From: JASHPR01 sp963795055
Lineage (GTDB): Bacteria > Actinomycetota > Actinomycetes > Streptosporangiales > Streptosporangiaceae
DNA: 64,000 nt
NCBI GenBank assembly: GCA_963795055.1
Contig: CAWCGJ010000037.1
Span: forward strand, 1-64,000
Direction: 5' to 3'
Numbering within the stretch: the stretch's first letter is position 1; every line of letters starts with the position of its first letter. Below, piece after piece: positions 51,558 through 60,620 of this stretch. The notes below the pieces were generated by a model. The model saw only the letters and a program-made list of their open reading frames with translations, was not told the DNA's origin and made no database searches. A program made the translations under genes and the position numbers.

Positions 51558-52448
51558 ATGACGCTGCAGTTGCCTGGTAATGCCCGGATGGCCGTCGCGA
51601 TCGGCGCCGACTTCGATGCGCACTGCCTGTGGAAGGGAGTCTTCGACCGGACCAGTCCGTCGTATTTGTCGCGGGGTGAGTTCGGGGCTGAGGTGGGCGT
51701 GCCGCGGTTGCTGAATCTGTTCCGCCGCTATGAGGTTAAGGCGACGTTCTGCACGCCGGGGCACAGCATGACGACGTTTCCGGATCGGATCGAGCAGATC
51801 CTGAAGGACGGGCATGAGGTGGCGAGTCACGGGTGCTATCACGAGTCGATTCCGACGATTGACGCGGTGCGGGAGCGGGAGCTGATGGAGATTCAGCTGC
51901 GCCAGTATGCCGAGGTGGTGGGCGGGCGGCCGCGGGGTTACCGGTCACCAGCGTGGGACTTCTCCGATGCGACGATGGGGCTGCTCGAGGAGTACGGCTT
52001 TGAGTGGGACAGCTCGCTGATGGGCCGGGAGTTCGAGCCGTATCATCCGCGGCCGGTCACGCTCAACTGGGAGGGCGCGAACCAGTTCGGCGCTCCCAGC
52101 CCGATCCTGGAGATCCCGGTGTCGTGGTACCTGGCTGACTTCCCGCCGCAGGAGTACGTGGCCGGCCTGAACGCGGGCCTGGGCGATCACGAGCTGCTGT
52201 TCCGCAGGTGGAAGGACATCTTCGACTACGCCTATGAGCATGTGCCGGGCGCGGTGTACGCGCTGACGCTGCACCCGCAGTGCAGCGGCCGGTCGCATCA
52301 CCTGATGATCCTGGAGCGCCTGATCAGCTATATGCGCTCCTTCGACGACGTCTGGTTCGGCACGCTCAGCCAAACCTACGACTGCTGGAGCGAAGACAGC
52401 GCAATCCTAGCTCCAGGCCAACCCCCTCGCGCGCCGGGAGTTCCGTGA
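51558..52448 (+). CDS. Polysaccharide deacetylase family protein (PuuE-like)
   Basis: About 296 residues. VAIGADFDAHCLW holds the catalytic Asp pair region, FCTPGHSM and GHEVASHGCYHE the metal His motif, and YRSPAWDFSDATMGLLEEYG the motif 3 arginine and Trp. ALTLHPQCSGR supplies the last His. The sequence is closer to the cofactor-independent allantoinase/imidase PuuE branch than to chitin deacetylases, so the substrate may be a cyclic amide. ATG 51558 has AGGAG upstream. The C-terminal end exists in a second copy directly upstream. Confidence 0.85.
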   Translation: MTLQLPGNARMAVAIGADFDAHCLWKGVFDRTSPSYLSRGEFGAEVGVPRLLNLFRRYEVKATFCTPGHSMTTFPDRIEQILKDGHEVASHGCYHESIPTIDAVRERELMEIQLRQYAEVVGGRPRGYRSPAWDFSDATMGLLEEYGFEWDSSLMGREFEPYHPRPVTLNWEGANQFGAPSPILEIPVSWYLADFPPQEYVAGLNAGLGDHELLFRRWKDIFDYAYEHVPGAVYALTLHPQCSGRSHHLMILERLISYMRSFDDVWFGTLSQTYDCWSEDSAILAPGQPPRAPGVP

Positions 52449-52689
52449 CCCGCGCAGATAAGCCGTGTTCAGGACTCCTGACATAGGGAGATCGTTCATG
52501 CAATGTCTGGGAGGTCTTCTGACTTCGTAGCGCAGGGTGAGCGTGGTACCGGAGTAGCGGGCGATTTACGTTGCGTTCGCACGTGGGTGCTGGTTATGAG
52601 ACTCGTCTTGCCATGCCGATCGCCGCTCAGATGCCGCCGGTGTGGGTATTGACCAGCGGGACCTCATGCGGCTTGTGCCTGATTAACAC

Positions 52690-53494
52690 CGTGGGCGAGG
52701 TTCACCTGCCGCCCATGTTCTACCCGGGGCTCGACTTCGGCGTCCACCCGGAACTGTTGCGCCGACGGGACATACCACATTCCTGTGGGGTGCTTCCTGA
52801 TTCAGGCAGAGGACCTGACCGTTCTCGTGGATACGGGCCTCGGGCCGTCCAGCATCCCGTTCCCCGGCGACATTGCCGCCGCGGCCGGGCTCACCGATCC
52901 GCCGAAGTCGATTGCCGCGGGAGGTCTGCTGCCTGGCGCACTGGCCGCAGCCGGTGTCGCGCCGGCGGATATCACCACCGTCTTCCTCACCCATTTGCAC
53001 GCCGACCATATCGGGTGGGTCGCCCCGGTGGTGCTCTGTCCCTTCCCAACGCGGTGGTCATGTGCGGTGCCGTCGAGTGGGAAACGCCGCCCATCGCCCC
53101 CGCGCCTGGTGAGCTCGAGGGCAGGAGGGGGCTCTCGGTCGCGGAGGCCGCGGGGGTGCTCCGACCGATCGACACGGCAACCGTCGAGCTCGCGCCGGGT
53201 GTCAGCGCGCATCACAGCCCTGGCCACACTCCCGGTCACTACGTCGTCCGCGTGTGCTCCAACGGTCAGGCTGCCTACCTGCTCGGAGACGTTGTCCACC
53301 ATCCACTGCAGCTGAACGGCCAGGGCATCTCGTTCCTTTCCGAGGCCGAGCCCGAACGGGCACTGCGGGTCCGCGAAGAACTCCTCACGGCCCTGCACGG
53401 GCGCAGCGTGTCCATCGGTATGGCCCACTTCCCAGGCCTGGATTTCCAGCAGGTCACCATGGCGGATGGGCGTGCGTGGAGCACCGCCGGGTAG
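52690..53494 (+). pseudogene. Metallo-beta-lactamase-fold hydrolase with two compensating frame changes
   Basis: The N-terminus (EVHLPPMFYPGLDFGVHPEL) and the C-terminal part (LAPGVSAHHSPGHTPGHYVV, AYLLGDVVHHPLQL) are in one frame. The middle, with TYHIPVGCFLIQ, VLVDTGLGPSSIPFPG and VFLTHLHADHIGWVAP (HxHxDH), is in another. The changes fall near 52770 and 53025 and cancel out, leaving an uninterrupted frame in which the active site is scrambled. AHL-lactonase-like quorum-quenching or general lactonase activity would be expected of the intact protein. The exact start is unclear. Confidence 0.72.
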
Positions 53495-53564
53495 CGGCTC
53501 ACACAGACGTGCCCGATCTGGATCTGGCGGATACGGTTCGTCAACTGGCGGGCGAGGTCGGCTT

Positions 53565-53620
53565 CGGGCTGCCTGGCGATCGCCAGGGTCAGCGCGAGCT
53601 GGGCCCGCTTGCCGCCGGGG
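53565..53620 (-). pseudogene. ABC ATPase fragment
   Basis: GGKRAQLALTLAIARQPE is the signature helix of an ABC ATPase like that at 50018-50761. Only about 19 codons remain, directly downstream of the LAL fragment on the same strand. Confidence 0.5.
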
Positions 53621-53693
53621 CGCACACCAAGGTGAGCAGCCGCGCCAGCCCTTCATCGAGCGCCTCCACTAGCAGCAGGCGCGGCACGAACCC
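53616..53693 (-). pseudogene. LAL regulator N-terminal fragment
   Basis: GFVPRLLLVEALDEGLARLL, TLVCAP matches residues 36-61 of the LAL regulator at 61681 (GFVPRPRLVEALDEGLARRL, ILVCAP), ending just before its Walker A motif. Only this piece survives. Confidence 0.68.
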
Positions 53694-53700
53694 CACCCCG

Positions 53701-53838
53701 AACCCGCGCATCGCCGAGCAGCTGGTGGTCAGCCTCGACACGGCGAAAAAGCACGTCACCCACCTGCCGGGCAAGCTCGGCGCGGCCAACCGCACCGAGG
53801 CCGTCCCCCGGGCCCGCCAGCTCGGCCTGATCCCCTAA
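53701..53838 (+). pseudogene. LAL/LuxR C-terminal HTH fragment
   Basis: NPRIAEQLVVSLDTAKKHVT, HLPGKLGAANRTEAVPRARQ, LGLIP and stop is a LuxR-type HTH end. It lies head to head with an N-terminal fragment of the same family on the other strand, so an inversion with deletion has occurred. The repeat copy B begins inside its last codons. Confidence 0.75.
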
Positions 53839-54083
53839 CCCGGCCCCCGCAGCCCGATCCCCGGCCGCACCGTGGTGCCAGACGGCCGCCTCAGCGGCGC
53901 TGCGGTGCCAGAGGCCGGCCACCGAAGATTCCACCGCGTGCGCACCTTCGGGTGACGCCCCACCGTGGCGGCGGCTCATACCGTCCCTTGAAGAACCAGC
54001 CCCCGAACAGGACCAGGGCTACTTGTTAACCGGGCCCGGACATGGCGACTGGCCGAGGAGATGACAGTGAACCGCATCCGTAT
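53831..54083 (+). repeat. Repeat module, copy B (inverted relative to copy C)
   Basis: 253 bases matching the reverse complement of 60598-60850 with two mismatches. It carries the last 77 codons of the small ORF seen intact at 60617-60868. Here the ORF follows an in-frame TGA and has no start codon. The unit ends eight codons into the overlapping ORF that starts at 54061. Confidence 0.93.
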
Positions 54084-54282
54084 CCGCCAGCTGAGGGTCC
54101 GGCGCGAGCCTGCCTGGCATGAAGTCCTTCCGCCTGACCCGCGAGACCCGGATGTGGTCTGGGCCAAGGCACTCGCCCGTGCCAGTGATCGCGCCGACCG
54201 AAGAACGGCCAGGCAGTCACATCTCCCCGGCCTGCCGAGACGGCGTACTGACAGCGCCCCCGCCAGGTGGATCACCGGCTGA
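54061..54282 (+). CDS. Small basic hypothetical protein
   Basis: 73 residues. MTVNRIRIRQLRVRREPAWH, EVLPPDPRDPDVVWAKALAR reads as a well-conserved soluble N-terminal half. The tail after residue 47 looks less constrained and may be out of frame. GAGGAG precedes the ATG, which overlaps the stop of the truncated upstream ORF. The first seven residues and the leader are shared with the exported protein at 60093-60620, through the repeat, but the rest is unrelated. Function unknown. Confidence 0.5.
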   Translation: MTVNRIRIRQLRVRREPAWHEVLPPDPRDPDVVWAKALARASDRADRRTARQSHLPGLPRRRTDSAPARWITG

Positions 54283-54435
54283 AGGACCACATCAATGCAC
54301 CCGGACTCGATGCAAGAGATCGCCCGCCAGCGCGCGCGGAACTCGCGCCGGGCAGCACGGCAATACGGCCCGGCTGAGCCCGGCGGCCACCGCCCGGGGA
54401 CCGCGGCAGGACCGACTCACTCTGGAGGTAAAACA

Positions 54436-56040
54436 ATGCGGTCCAAACCGATGATCCTGGTCGCGCTGCTGCTCGCGGCCTTCCTCGTTAACCTGGATAC
54501 CACGCTGGTGAATGTGGCGCTTCCCGCCATGGTGCGCGAGTTGCATGCCACGACCACGCAGCTGCAGTGGGTCGTCGACTCTTTCAACCTCGTGTTCGCC
54601 GCGCTGCTGCTGACCTTCGGCAGCCTGTCCGACCGGTTCGGCCGCAAGGGCATGCTGCTGGCCGGGCTGGCGGTGTTCGGGACCGCCAGCCTGGCCGGCG
54701 GCTTCACGTCCAGCCCGGCACAGCTCATCGTGGCCCGGTCGGTGATGGGGCTGGGCGCCGCGATGACGTTCCCGGCGACGCTGTCGCTGATCTCCAACGT
54801 CTTCACCGAGAGGCGGGAACGGGCTCGCGCGATCGGGTTGTGGGGCGCGAGCGCGGGGGTGGCCATCGCGATGGGGCCGATCGTGGGCGGCTGGCTGCTG
54901 GAGCACTTCAGCTGGGCGTCGATCTTCATCGCCATGGCGCCGGTCGCGGCGGCCGCCGCGGTCCTGGTGGCGCTGGTCGTTCCCACGTCGAAGGACCCGG
55001 ACGCGGCGGCTCTGGACATCCCCGGCCTGGTGCTGTCGTCGGCAACCATGGCGCTGCTGGTCTTCACCATCATCGAGGCGCCGGACTACGGGTGGGCAGC
55101 GGCGCGCAGCGTGGCCGGCTTTGCCGCCTCGGCGGTCTTGCTCGCCGCGTTCATCGCGGCTGAGCGGCGGGCCGCGCACCCGATGCTCGATGTGCGGCTG
55201 TTCCGCAACATGCGGTTCAGCGCGGCCAGCGCCGCGGTCACGGTGTCGTTCTTCACCCTGCTCGGCTTCATCTTCCTGATCACCCAGTACATGCAGTTCG
55301 TCCGGGGCTACGGCCCGCTGTCGACCGGGGTTCGCCTGCTCCCGGTGGCGGCCTCGGTCGGCGTCGGATCGGTCGCCGGGACCCAGCTCGCGGTGCGGGC
55401 CGGGACCAAGCTCATCGTCACCATCGGGCTGGTCGCGATGGCCGTGTTCTACGGCTGGGTGGCGGCGACCACCAGCACGACGCTCAGTTACGGCGTCATC
55501 GCGGCCCAGATGGTGCTGTACGGGCTCGGCATGGGCCTGAGCTCGGCACCCGCCACCGAGTCGATCATGGGCGCTATCTCGCGGGCCAAGGCCGGCGTCG
55601 GCTCGGCCGTGAACGACTCCACCCGGCTGATCGGCGGCACCCTCGGCGTGGCCGTGATCGGCAGCGTGTACGCATCGGTCTACGGATCACGGCTCACCGC
55701 CACCCTGCCGGCCAGCGTGCCCGGCCCGGTCGCGGCGATCGCACACCAGTCCGTCGGCGCGGCCTACGTGGCCGCCGGCAAGATCGCGGCCCTGGGCCAC
55801 CCGGCCCTGGGCCGGGCACTGCAGCACGCGTCCGCCAACGCATTCCTGCGCGGCCTCACCGTCGGCTGCCTCGTCGCCGGCGCCGTCGCCGTCGCAGGGG
55901 CCGTGCTGGCCGTCCTGTTCCTGCCTGCCCAGCCAATCCAGCTCGCCCGGCCGGCGAGCCCGGCGGCCGATGAACCCGCAACAGCCGAAGGCCGCCGCGT
56001 GGCCGTGACCCAAGCGCACCCCGCCTCAGCGGCCCGGTAA
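54436..56040 (+). CDS. MFS transporter, DHA2 (14-TM) drug exporter
   Basis: About 534 residues with 14 predicted helices. VNLDTTLVNVALPAM is the motif D1 region, FGSLSDRFGRKGMLL motif A, and VMGLGAAMTFPATLSLISN, GLWGASAGVAIAMGPIVGGW motif C. EmrB/QacA-type proton antiporter for hydrophobic compounds. ATG 54436 follows TGGAGGTAAAACA. The same frame is open from ATG 54295, which also has a site (GAAGGACCACATCA) and reads MHPDSMQEIARQRARNSRRA, like a separate small protein; I treat that as a leader ORF or remnant. First gene of an export operon. Confidence 0.93.
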   Translation: MRSKPMILVALLLAAFLVNLDTTLVNVALPAMVRELHATTTQLQWVVDSFNLVFAALLLTFGSLSDRFGRKGMLLAGLAVFGTASLAGGFTSSPAQLIVARSVMGLGAAMTFPATLSLISNVFTERRERARAIGLWGASAGVAIAMGPIVGGWLLEHFSWASIFIAMAPVAAAAAVLVALVVPTSKDPDAAALDIPGLVLSSATMALLVFTIIEAPDYGWAAARSVAGFAASAVLLAAFIAAERRAAHPMLDVRLFRNMRFSAASAAVTVSFFTLLGFIFLITQYMQFVRGYGPLSTGVRLLPVAASVGVGSVAGTQLAVRAGTKLIVTIGLVAMAVFYGWVAATTSTTLSYGVIAAQMVLYGLGMGLSSAPATESIMGAISRAKAGVGSAVNDSTRLIGGTLGVAVIGSVYASVYGSRLTATLPASVPGPVAAIAHQSVGAAYVAAGKIAALGHPALGRALQHASANAFLRGLTVGCLVAGAVAVAGAVLAVLFLPAQPIQLARPASPAADEPATAEGRRVAVTQAHPASAAR

Positions 56041-56102
56041 ACCTCCCGCGGCAGCAAACCGCCGCCCCGCCACACCTGACTGACACCGAAGGGATCACTG
56101 CC

Positions 56103-57815
56103 ATGACCGGGCCCATCACCCGCCACCGCGACATCGAATCACTGAAGACAGCCGCCCGCTGGCCCGGCGCCGACCGGAACACCACGGTCGTCCTCGCCAT
56201 CAGGCTCGCGGCTGCCCGCGCGGACGGCGAGGGGTACCGCTACTTCTCCGGGCTGGCTGACGCCCGGCCGGGCGAAGCGCTGCCGCTCGCCCTCGCCGGG
56301 TTCTTCCAGGCCCGGCTGGGCCAGGATGCGGACGCCGCGCTGGCCAAGCTGGACCAAGCCGCGGCCGCCGACCTCGGCCCGCCGCAATACTTCCGCGGGC
56401 TGGCCCTGGCCGGGCTGCCGCCAGACCGGCAGCGGGCCGAACAGGCCATCGCCGACCTGCAGTTCGTCCTGAACGTCGCCGACCAGTTCCCGCCCATGCT
56501 GCTGCGCGCCGCCTACCACGGTCTCGCCGCCGCCCATGCCATGCTGGGCCAGTATGAGCAGGCCGCCGAGGCCGAACGCAAGTCGGGGCTCGGCGCCGCC
56601 CCGGCAGACACCCAGCTGATGTTCGGCGGCTTCTGGGCCACCGCCGCCGACGGATTCCGCTTCACCTCCCCCAGGATCTGGCGCCCCGAACCCGGTATCC
56701 AGGTCGCCCAGGGCTACGACTTCGCCGACCTCGCGTTCATCACGACCGGCGACGGCGTCGTCGCTATCGACGCCGGAACCACCCCCGACCGGGTCAAGGC
56801 CGCGCTCGGCGGCCTTGACCCGCCTGCCGACGGCGCGATCAGCCACCTGATCCTCACCCACGCGCACTGGGACCACACCGGCGGCGCGGGCGCGCTGGCC
56901 GGGCCCGCCACCCGGGTGATCGCCCAGGCCGGCTTCCCCGCCGGACTGGACCGCCAGCTAGGTGACCGGCCCCGGTTCCGCTACTTCACCGGAGCCGCCG
57001 GAAGTATCCCTCCCGCCGTCGTCCCCGACCAGCTGATCAGCGCCCCGACGCCCCTGACCGTCGGGGGCACCGAGCTGGTCCTGTACCCGACGCCGGGCGG
57101 GGAGACCAGCGACGCGCTGATGGTCCACCTCCCGGCCAGCGGCGTGCTGTTCACCGGTGACGTGGTGATGCCCTACCTGGGACAGCCATTTGCCGCCGAA
57201 GGCTCCCCGGAAGGACTCCTGCAGACCCTCGCCCTCATCGGCAGCCTGCGGCCCCGTCTGCTCATCCACGGCCACGCCACACTCACCGAGCAGTTCACCG
57301 CCAGCGCGATCACCGGTCTCCAGGCGGCACTGACCCAGCTGCACGGCGAGGTGCTGGACGGCATCCGCGACGGCCGCACCCTCCCCGACATCCTGCAGCA
57401 GGCCAGCCTCCCGGCCGTGCTCCGCGAGCACCCCACGGCGGTCGTGCCTTACCTGGTGATCCGCGACCACTTCACCGAGCGGCTCTACCACCAGCGCACC
57501 GGTTACTGGCAGCCAAACCTGCGCGGACTCGAGCCGGCCACCGCGGCCGAGCACGCCGCCGCACTCGACCTGCTCGCCGCAGGCAGCGACGAGCAGTTCG
57601 CCACCGCCGCCACCACCCTCATCAGCCAAGGCGATCACGCCCTCGCCCTGCAGATCATCCAGCCAGGCCTGCTACGCCACCCCGCCAGCACCACCCTGGC
57701 CAGGCTGCGCCGCACCGCGCTGCACCGCCTCATGGAGCAGCACCAGCAGACCGACCCGTTCAAGTTCCTCATCTACGCCGAGCTCGCCGGCGCCGAGCTC
57801 GGCCCAGTCCAGTAG
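56103..57815 (+). CDS. MBL-fold protein flanked by TPR-like helical domains
   Basis: About 570 residues. Residues 30-170 are helical repeats (DADAALAKLDQAAAADLGPP, AAYHGLAAAHAMLGQYEQAA). Residues 190-400 are the MBL domain with ILTHAHWDHTGGAGAL (HxHxDH), FTGDVVMPYLGQPF (Asp) and LIHGHATL (His). The C-terminal 160 residues (ILQQASLPAVLREHPTAVVP, LVIRDHFTERLYHQRTGYWQ, DHALALQIIQPGLLRH) resemble the dimerisation part of alkyl/linear sulfatases. The order suggests an SdsA1-like enzyme with an extra helical N-terminus. Between an MFS pump and an ABC pump, a detoxification role is plausible. Confidence 0.82.
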   Translation: MTGPITRHRDIESLKTAARWPGADRNTTVVLAIRLAAARADGEGYRYFSGLADARPGEALPLALAGFFQARLGQDADAALAKLDQAAAADLGPPQYFRGLALAGLPPDRQRAEQAIADLQFVLNVADQFPPMLLRAAYHGLAAAHAMLGQYEQAAEAERKSGLGAAPADTQLMFGGFWATAADGFRFTSPRIWRPEPGIQVAQGYDFADLAFITTGDGVVAIDAGTTPDRVKAALGGLDPPADGAISHLILTHAHWDHTGGAGALAGPATRVIAQAGFPAGLDRQLGDRPRFRYFTGAAGSIPPAVVPDQLISAPTPLTVGGTELVLYPTPGGETSDALMVHLPASGVLFTGDVVMPYLGQPFAAEGSPEGLLQTLALIGSLRPRLLIHGHATLTEQFTASAITGLQAALTQLHGEVLDGIRDGRTLPDILQQASLPAVLREHPTAVVPYLVIRDHFTERLYHQRTGYWQPNLRGLEPATAAEHAAALDLLAAGSDEQFATAATTLISQGDHALALQIIQPGLLRHPASTTLARLRRTALHRLMEQHQQTDPFKFLIYAELAGAELGPVQ

Positions 57816-57847
57816 CCGCCCGGCGCACGCTACCCGAAAGGATCATC

Positions 57848-58843
57848 ATGAATACCCTGATCCGCACCAAAGCACCCCACGGCGCGACCGCCCCTCGTCA
57901 GCTGAACCAGACAGCGAGCAAGCAAGCGGTGGAGATCGAGCATCTCCGCAAGACGTACGGAACGCTGGTCGCGGTCGACGACGTCTCGTTCTCGGTCGCC
58001 GAAGGCGAGATCTTCGGCATCCTCGGCCCGAACGGAGCGGGCAAGACCACCACGGTCGAGTGCGCGATCGGCCTCCGCACGCCGGACTCGGGAACAATCC
58101 GGCTGATGGGCCTAGGCCCGCAGGCCGACCGGGACAAGGTCCGCGAGATCGTCGGGGTGCAACTCCAGGAGAGCTCCTTTCCGGCCAAGCTCAAGGTCGG
58201 CGAGATCCTGGACATGTACCAGTCCTTCTACCGCGAGCCCGCTGACGTCACCGGGCTGACCGAGGTGCTCGGCCTGGAAAGCAAGCGCAAGGACTACTAC
58301 CGTTCCCTGTCCGGCGGCCAGCGACAGCGCCTGTCCGTCGTGCTGGCCCTCATCGGCCAGCCGAAGATCGCGGTGCTCGACGAGATGACGACCGGGCTCG
58401 ACCCGCAGGCCCGCCGGGACACCTGGGACCTCATCGAGCGCGTGCGCGACCGCGGGGTGACGATCGTGCTGGTGACGCACTTCATGGAGGAGGCCGAACG
58501 GCTCTGCGACCGCGTCGCCCTCATCGACTCCGGGCACGTCGTCGCTCTCGACACCCCGGCGGGCCTCGCCGCGCGAGCCTCAGGCCGGAAACAGGTACGG
58601 TTCCTGCCGTCGGGTCACTTCGATGACGGGCTGCTGACAGCGCTTCCTGAAGTGACGGCCATCCACCACGACGGCCATCACGTCGTCGTCACCGGGACCG
58701 GTGAGCTCGCCAACGCAGTGATCATCGCCCTATACACAAGCGGCGTGACCGCGCTTGACGTGCAGCTCGACGCATCAACCCTGGAAGACGCCTTCGTCCG
58801 GCTGACCGGAAAGCACTTGCACGAGGAGGAAGAAAAGTTATGA
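57848..58843 (+). CDS. ABC transporter ATPase (DrrA-like)
   Basis: About 331 residues. Walker A ILGPNGAGKTTTVECAIGLR, signature YRSLSGGQRQRLSVVLALIG, Walker B IAVLDEMTTGLDPQARRDTW and VTHFMEEAERLCDRV. DEMTTGLDPQARR is typical of daunorubicin-type exporters. Four bases overlap the permease start. RBS AAAGGATCATC. It probably shares a transcript with the MBL gene, 32 bases upstream. Confidence 0.93.
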   Translation: MNTLIRTKAPHGATAPRQLNQTASKQAVEIEHLRKTYGTLVAVDDVSFSVAEGEIFGILGPNGAGKTTTVECAIGLRTPDSGTIRLMGLGPQADRDKVREIVGVQLQESSFPAKLKVGEILDMYQSFYREPADVTGLTEVLGLESKRKDYYRSLSGGQRQRLSVVLALIGQPKIAVLDEMTTGLDPQARRDTWDLIERVRDRGVTIVLVTHFMEEAERLCDRVALIDSGHVVALDTPAGLAARASGRKQVRFLPSGHFDDGLLTALPEVTAIHHDGHHVVVTGTGELANAVIIALYTSGVTALDVQLDASTLEDAFVRLTGKHLHEEEEKL

Positions 58844-59616
58844 GCCTCAGCGTGCTCGCGCAGTCGAGAGTGCCGCGCGCTGCCTTCGGCAAGATCGTCC
58901 GCAACGAGGCCCGGCTCGCTTGGCGGCAGCCCAGCGGCCTGATCGCCGGCGTCGGTATCTCCCTGGCGCTACTGATCATCTTCGCCGAGATTCCCGTCTT
59001 CCGGCAGTCATCGGCGAGCCTCGGGGGCCTGTCCGCGTTCGACGTCTACATCCCGATCCTCATCGCGTTCGTGATCGGTGTCCTGGCGCTGACCTACCTG
59101 CCCGGCCCGCTGGTCTCCTACCGTGAGCAGGGGATCTTGCGCCGTCTGTCTACGACACCGGTGCCGCCGTCCTGGGTGCTGGCCGCGCAGATGGTCGTCC
59201 AGGCGTGCCTGATGGCGATCAGCGTCGCCCTCCTCATCGTCGTGAGCGTCGTGTTCTTCGGTGCGAGTGCCCCGAACAACCCGGCCGGGATGGTGCTCGC
59301 GATTGCGCTCACCATCGTCGCGATGTTCGCGATCGGGTTGTCCATCGCGGCCGCGGCCCGCACGGCGGGCGCCGCCCGGGACCTGATGGCGGCGGCCTTC
59401 TACCCCCTGATGTTCTTCTCCGGGTTGTATTACCCGACGCAGCTCATGCCGACTGCGCTCAAGGACATCGCCCACTTCACCCCGCTCGGCGCCGCGGTGG
59501 AAGCGATCCAGGACACAATGCTGCAGGGAACCATGCCGCTTACGCCGCTTCTGGTTCTAGCTGCCTACGCGGCCGTGTTCGGCTACCTGGCCATGCGCTT
59601 CTTCAGGTGGGAATAG
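58840..59616 (+). CDS. ABC-2 type transporter permease (DrrB-like)
   Basis: About 258 residues with six helices (GVGISLALLIIFAEIPVF, IPILIAFVIGVLALTYLPGP, LMAISVALLIVVSVVFFG). The motifs YREQGILRRLSTTPVPPSWV and FYPLMFFSGLYYPTQLMP are diagnostic of the ABC2_membrane DrrB group. ATG overlaps the ATPase stop; GAGGAGG ends 12 bases upstream. Last gene of the MFS-MBL-ABC operon. Confidence 0.93.
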   Translation: MSLSVLAQSRVPRAAFGKIVRNEARLAWRQPSGLIAGVGISLALLIIFAEIPVFRQSSASLGGLSAFDVYIPILIAFVIGVLALTYLPGPLVSYREQGILRRLSTTPVPPSWVLAAQMVVQACLMAISVALLIVVSVVFFGASAPNNPAGMVLAIALTIVAMFAIGLSIAAAARTAGAARDLMAAAFYPLMFFSGLYYPTQLMPTALKDIAHFTPLGAAVEAIQDTMLQGTMPLTPLLVLAAYAAVFGYLAMRFFRWE

Positions 59617-59762
59617 CGCGCGGCGCAGCGCCGAGCTGTAGATCGGCGGCCGAGCCCCGGCACCGCCATCGCAGCCATTGCCAAAGCGCCCCGGCAGGAG
59701 GAATCCGCCGGGGGCGTTAACTCGTCGGTCGCGGTGGCCGGCGAAGTTCACTCGCGAGTACC

Positions 59763-59850
59763 GTGGTGGTGATCAGCAAGATCATGCTGCACACGGGCAA
59801 CCACGTCGCCGAGATCACCCCGAACGACGTCGTGGACTATCACCGGGCGG
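59763..59850 (+). pseudogene. Possible integrase N-terminal fragment
   Basis: VVISKIMLHTGNHVAEITPN, DVVDYHRAA resembles the SAM-like N-terminal domain of actinobacterial tyrosine integrases as I recall it. There is no further homology on either side. The rest of 59617-60092 holds nothing recognisable. Confidence 0.35.
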
Positions 59851-60092
59851 CCGCAAGATGCGCAATGGTTCACCGGTGGCTAGCCGACAAATGCAGCTGC
59901 GCGTGGCTCGGCCAGCGCGTCGCTGGCCTCCGCATGCTGACCCTCCTGCAGCCCGGGCAGGCCGCAGGTCGGCGAGATCAATCTCGGTGACCGCGAGCAG
60001 GTCGGCGTGCCAGCCCGTTCATCCTGGACCCGGCGAGCGGGTACCGGCACGCCGCTGATGCCTGCGCGCCTGACGCCGGCCACCCAGTCGAG

Positions 60093-60620
60093 CTAGCCGC
60101 CCACGATCTGTCCGGACGGGCGCATGACGTACCAGTAGCCGCCGTCGTCGTCCTTACCCTGCCCGGTGGCATGTCCGGGGCCGGCGTCACCGACATAGGT
60201 GTACAGCGGCCAGCCGTGATAGGTGACGACGCGCTTGCCGCCAGGGGCGGGTATCGTGCCCAGCAGATCTGCGCGCACTCCGTCGCCCGCGGCGACGGAG
60301 TCGCCGTCGGGCACGACCAGCGGAGGCCAGCCGTCGGCGCAGTCGCCGGTGCAGCTGACCCGGCTGGCCCGGTCGGGCAGAAACACGTACAGCGCGTACG
60401 CCTTGTTGGTGACCAGCACCGTCCCCAGCCCAGTGACTGTGCCGGTACTGACGGTGACCCGCCCGTCCTGCGCCGTGTAACGCACCACTGACACGTAGCG
60501 GACGTAGCCGTAGGCCACGATCCCAGCCAGGCCCAGGATCACCACCGCGAGGCCGAGAAGAACCTTATTCCGTCGGCGAAGGGTCCTGGGCTTCTGAATA
60601 CGGATGCGGTTCACTGTCAT
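60093..60620 (-). CDS. Membrane-anchored secreted-repeat protein (COG4315, YxFWYxxD type)
   Basis: About 175 residues. A basic start (MTVNRIRIQKPRTLRRRNKV) leads to one membrane helix (VLLGLAVVILGLAGIVAYGY). The exported part has two copies of the PF03640 repeat: YALYVFLPDRASRVSCTGDC, ADGWPPL, and TYHGWPLYTYVGDAGPGHAT, GYWYVM. The Cys pair in SCTGDC is conserved in the family and may form a disulfide or bind something. Function is unknown. ATG overlaps the stop of the 83-residue ORF (ATGA), after GAGGAG, so translation is coupled. Last gene of the small operon. Confidence 0.88.
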   Translation of the reverse strand: MTVNRIRIQKPRTLRRRNKVLLGLAVVILGLAGIVAYGYVRYVSVVRYTAQDGRVTVSTGTVTGLGTVLVTNKAYALYVFLPDRASRVSCTGDCADGWPPLVVPDGDSVAAGDGVRADLLGTIPAPGGKRVVTYHGWPLYTYVGDAGPGHATGQGKDDDGGYWYVMRPSGQIVGG

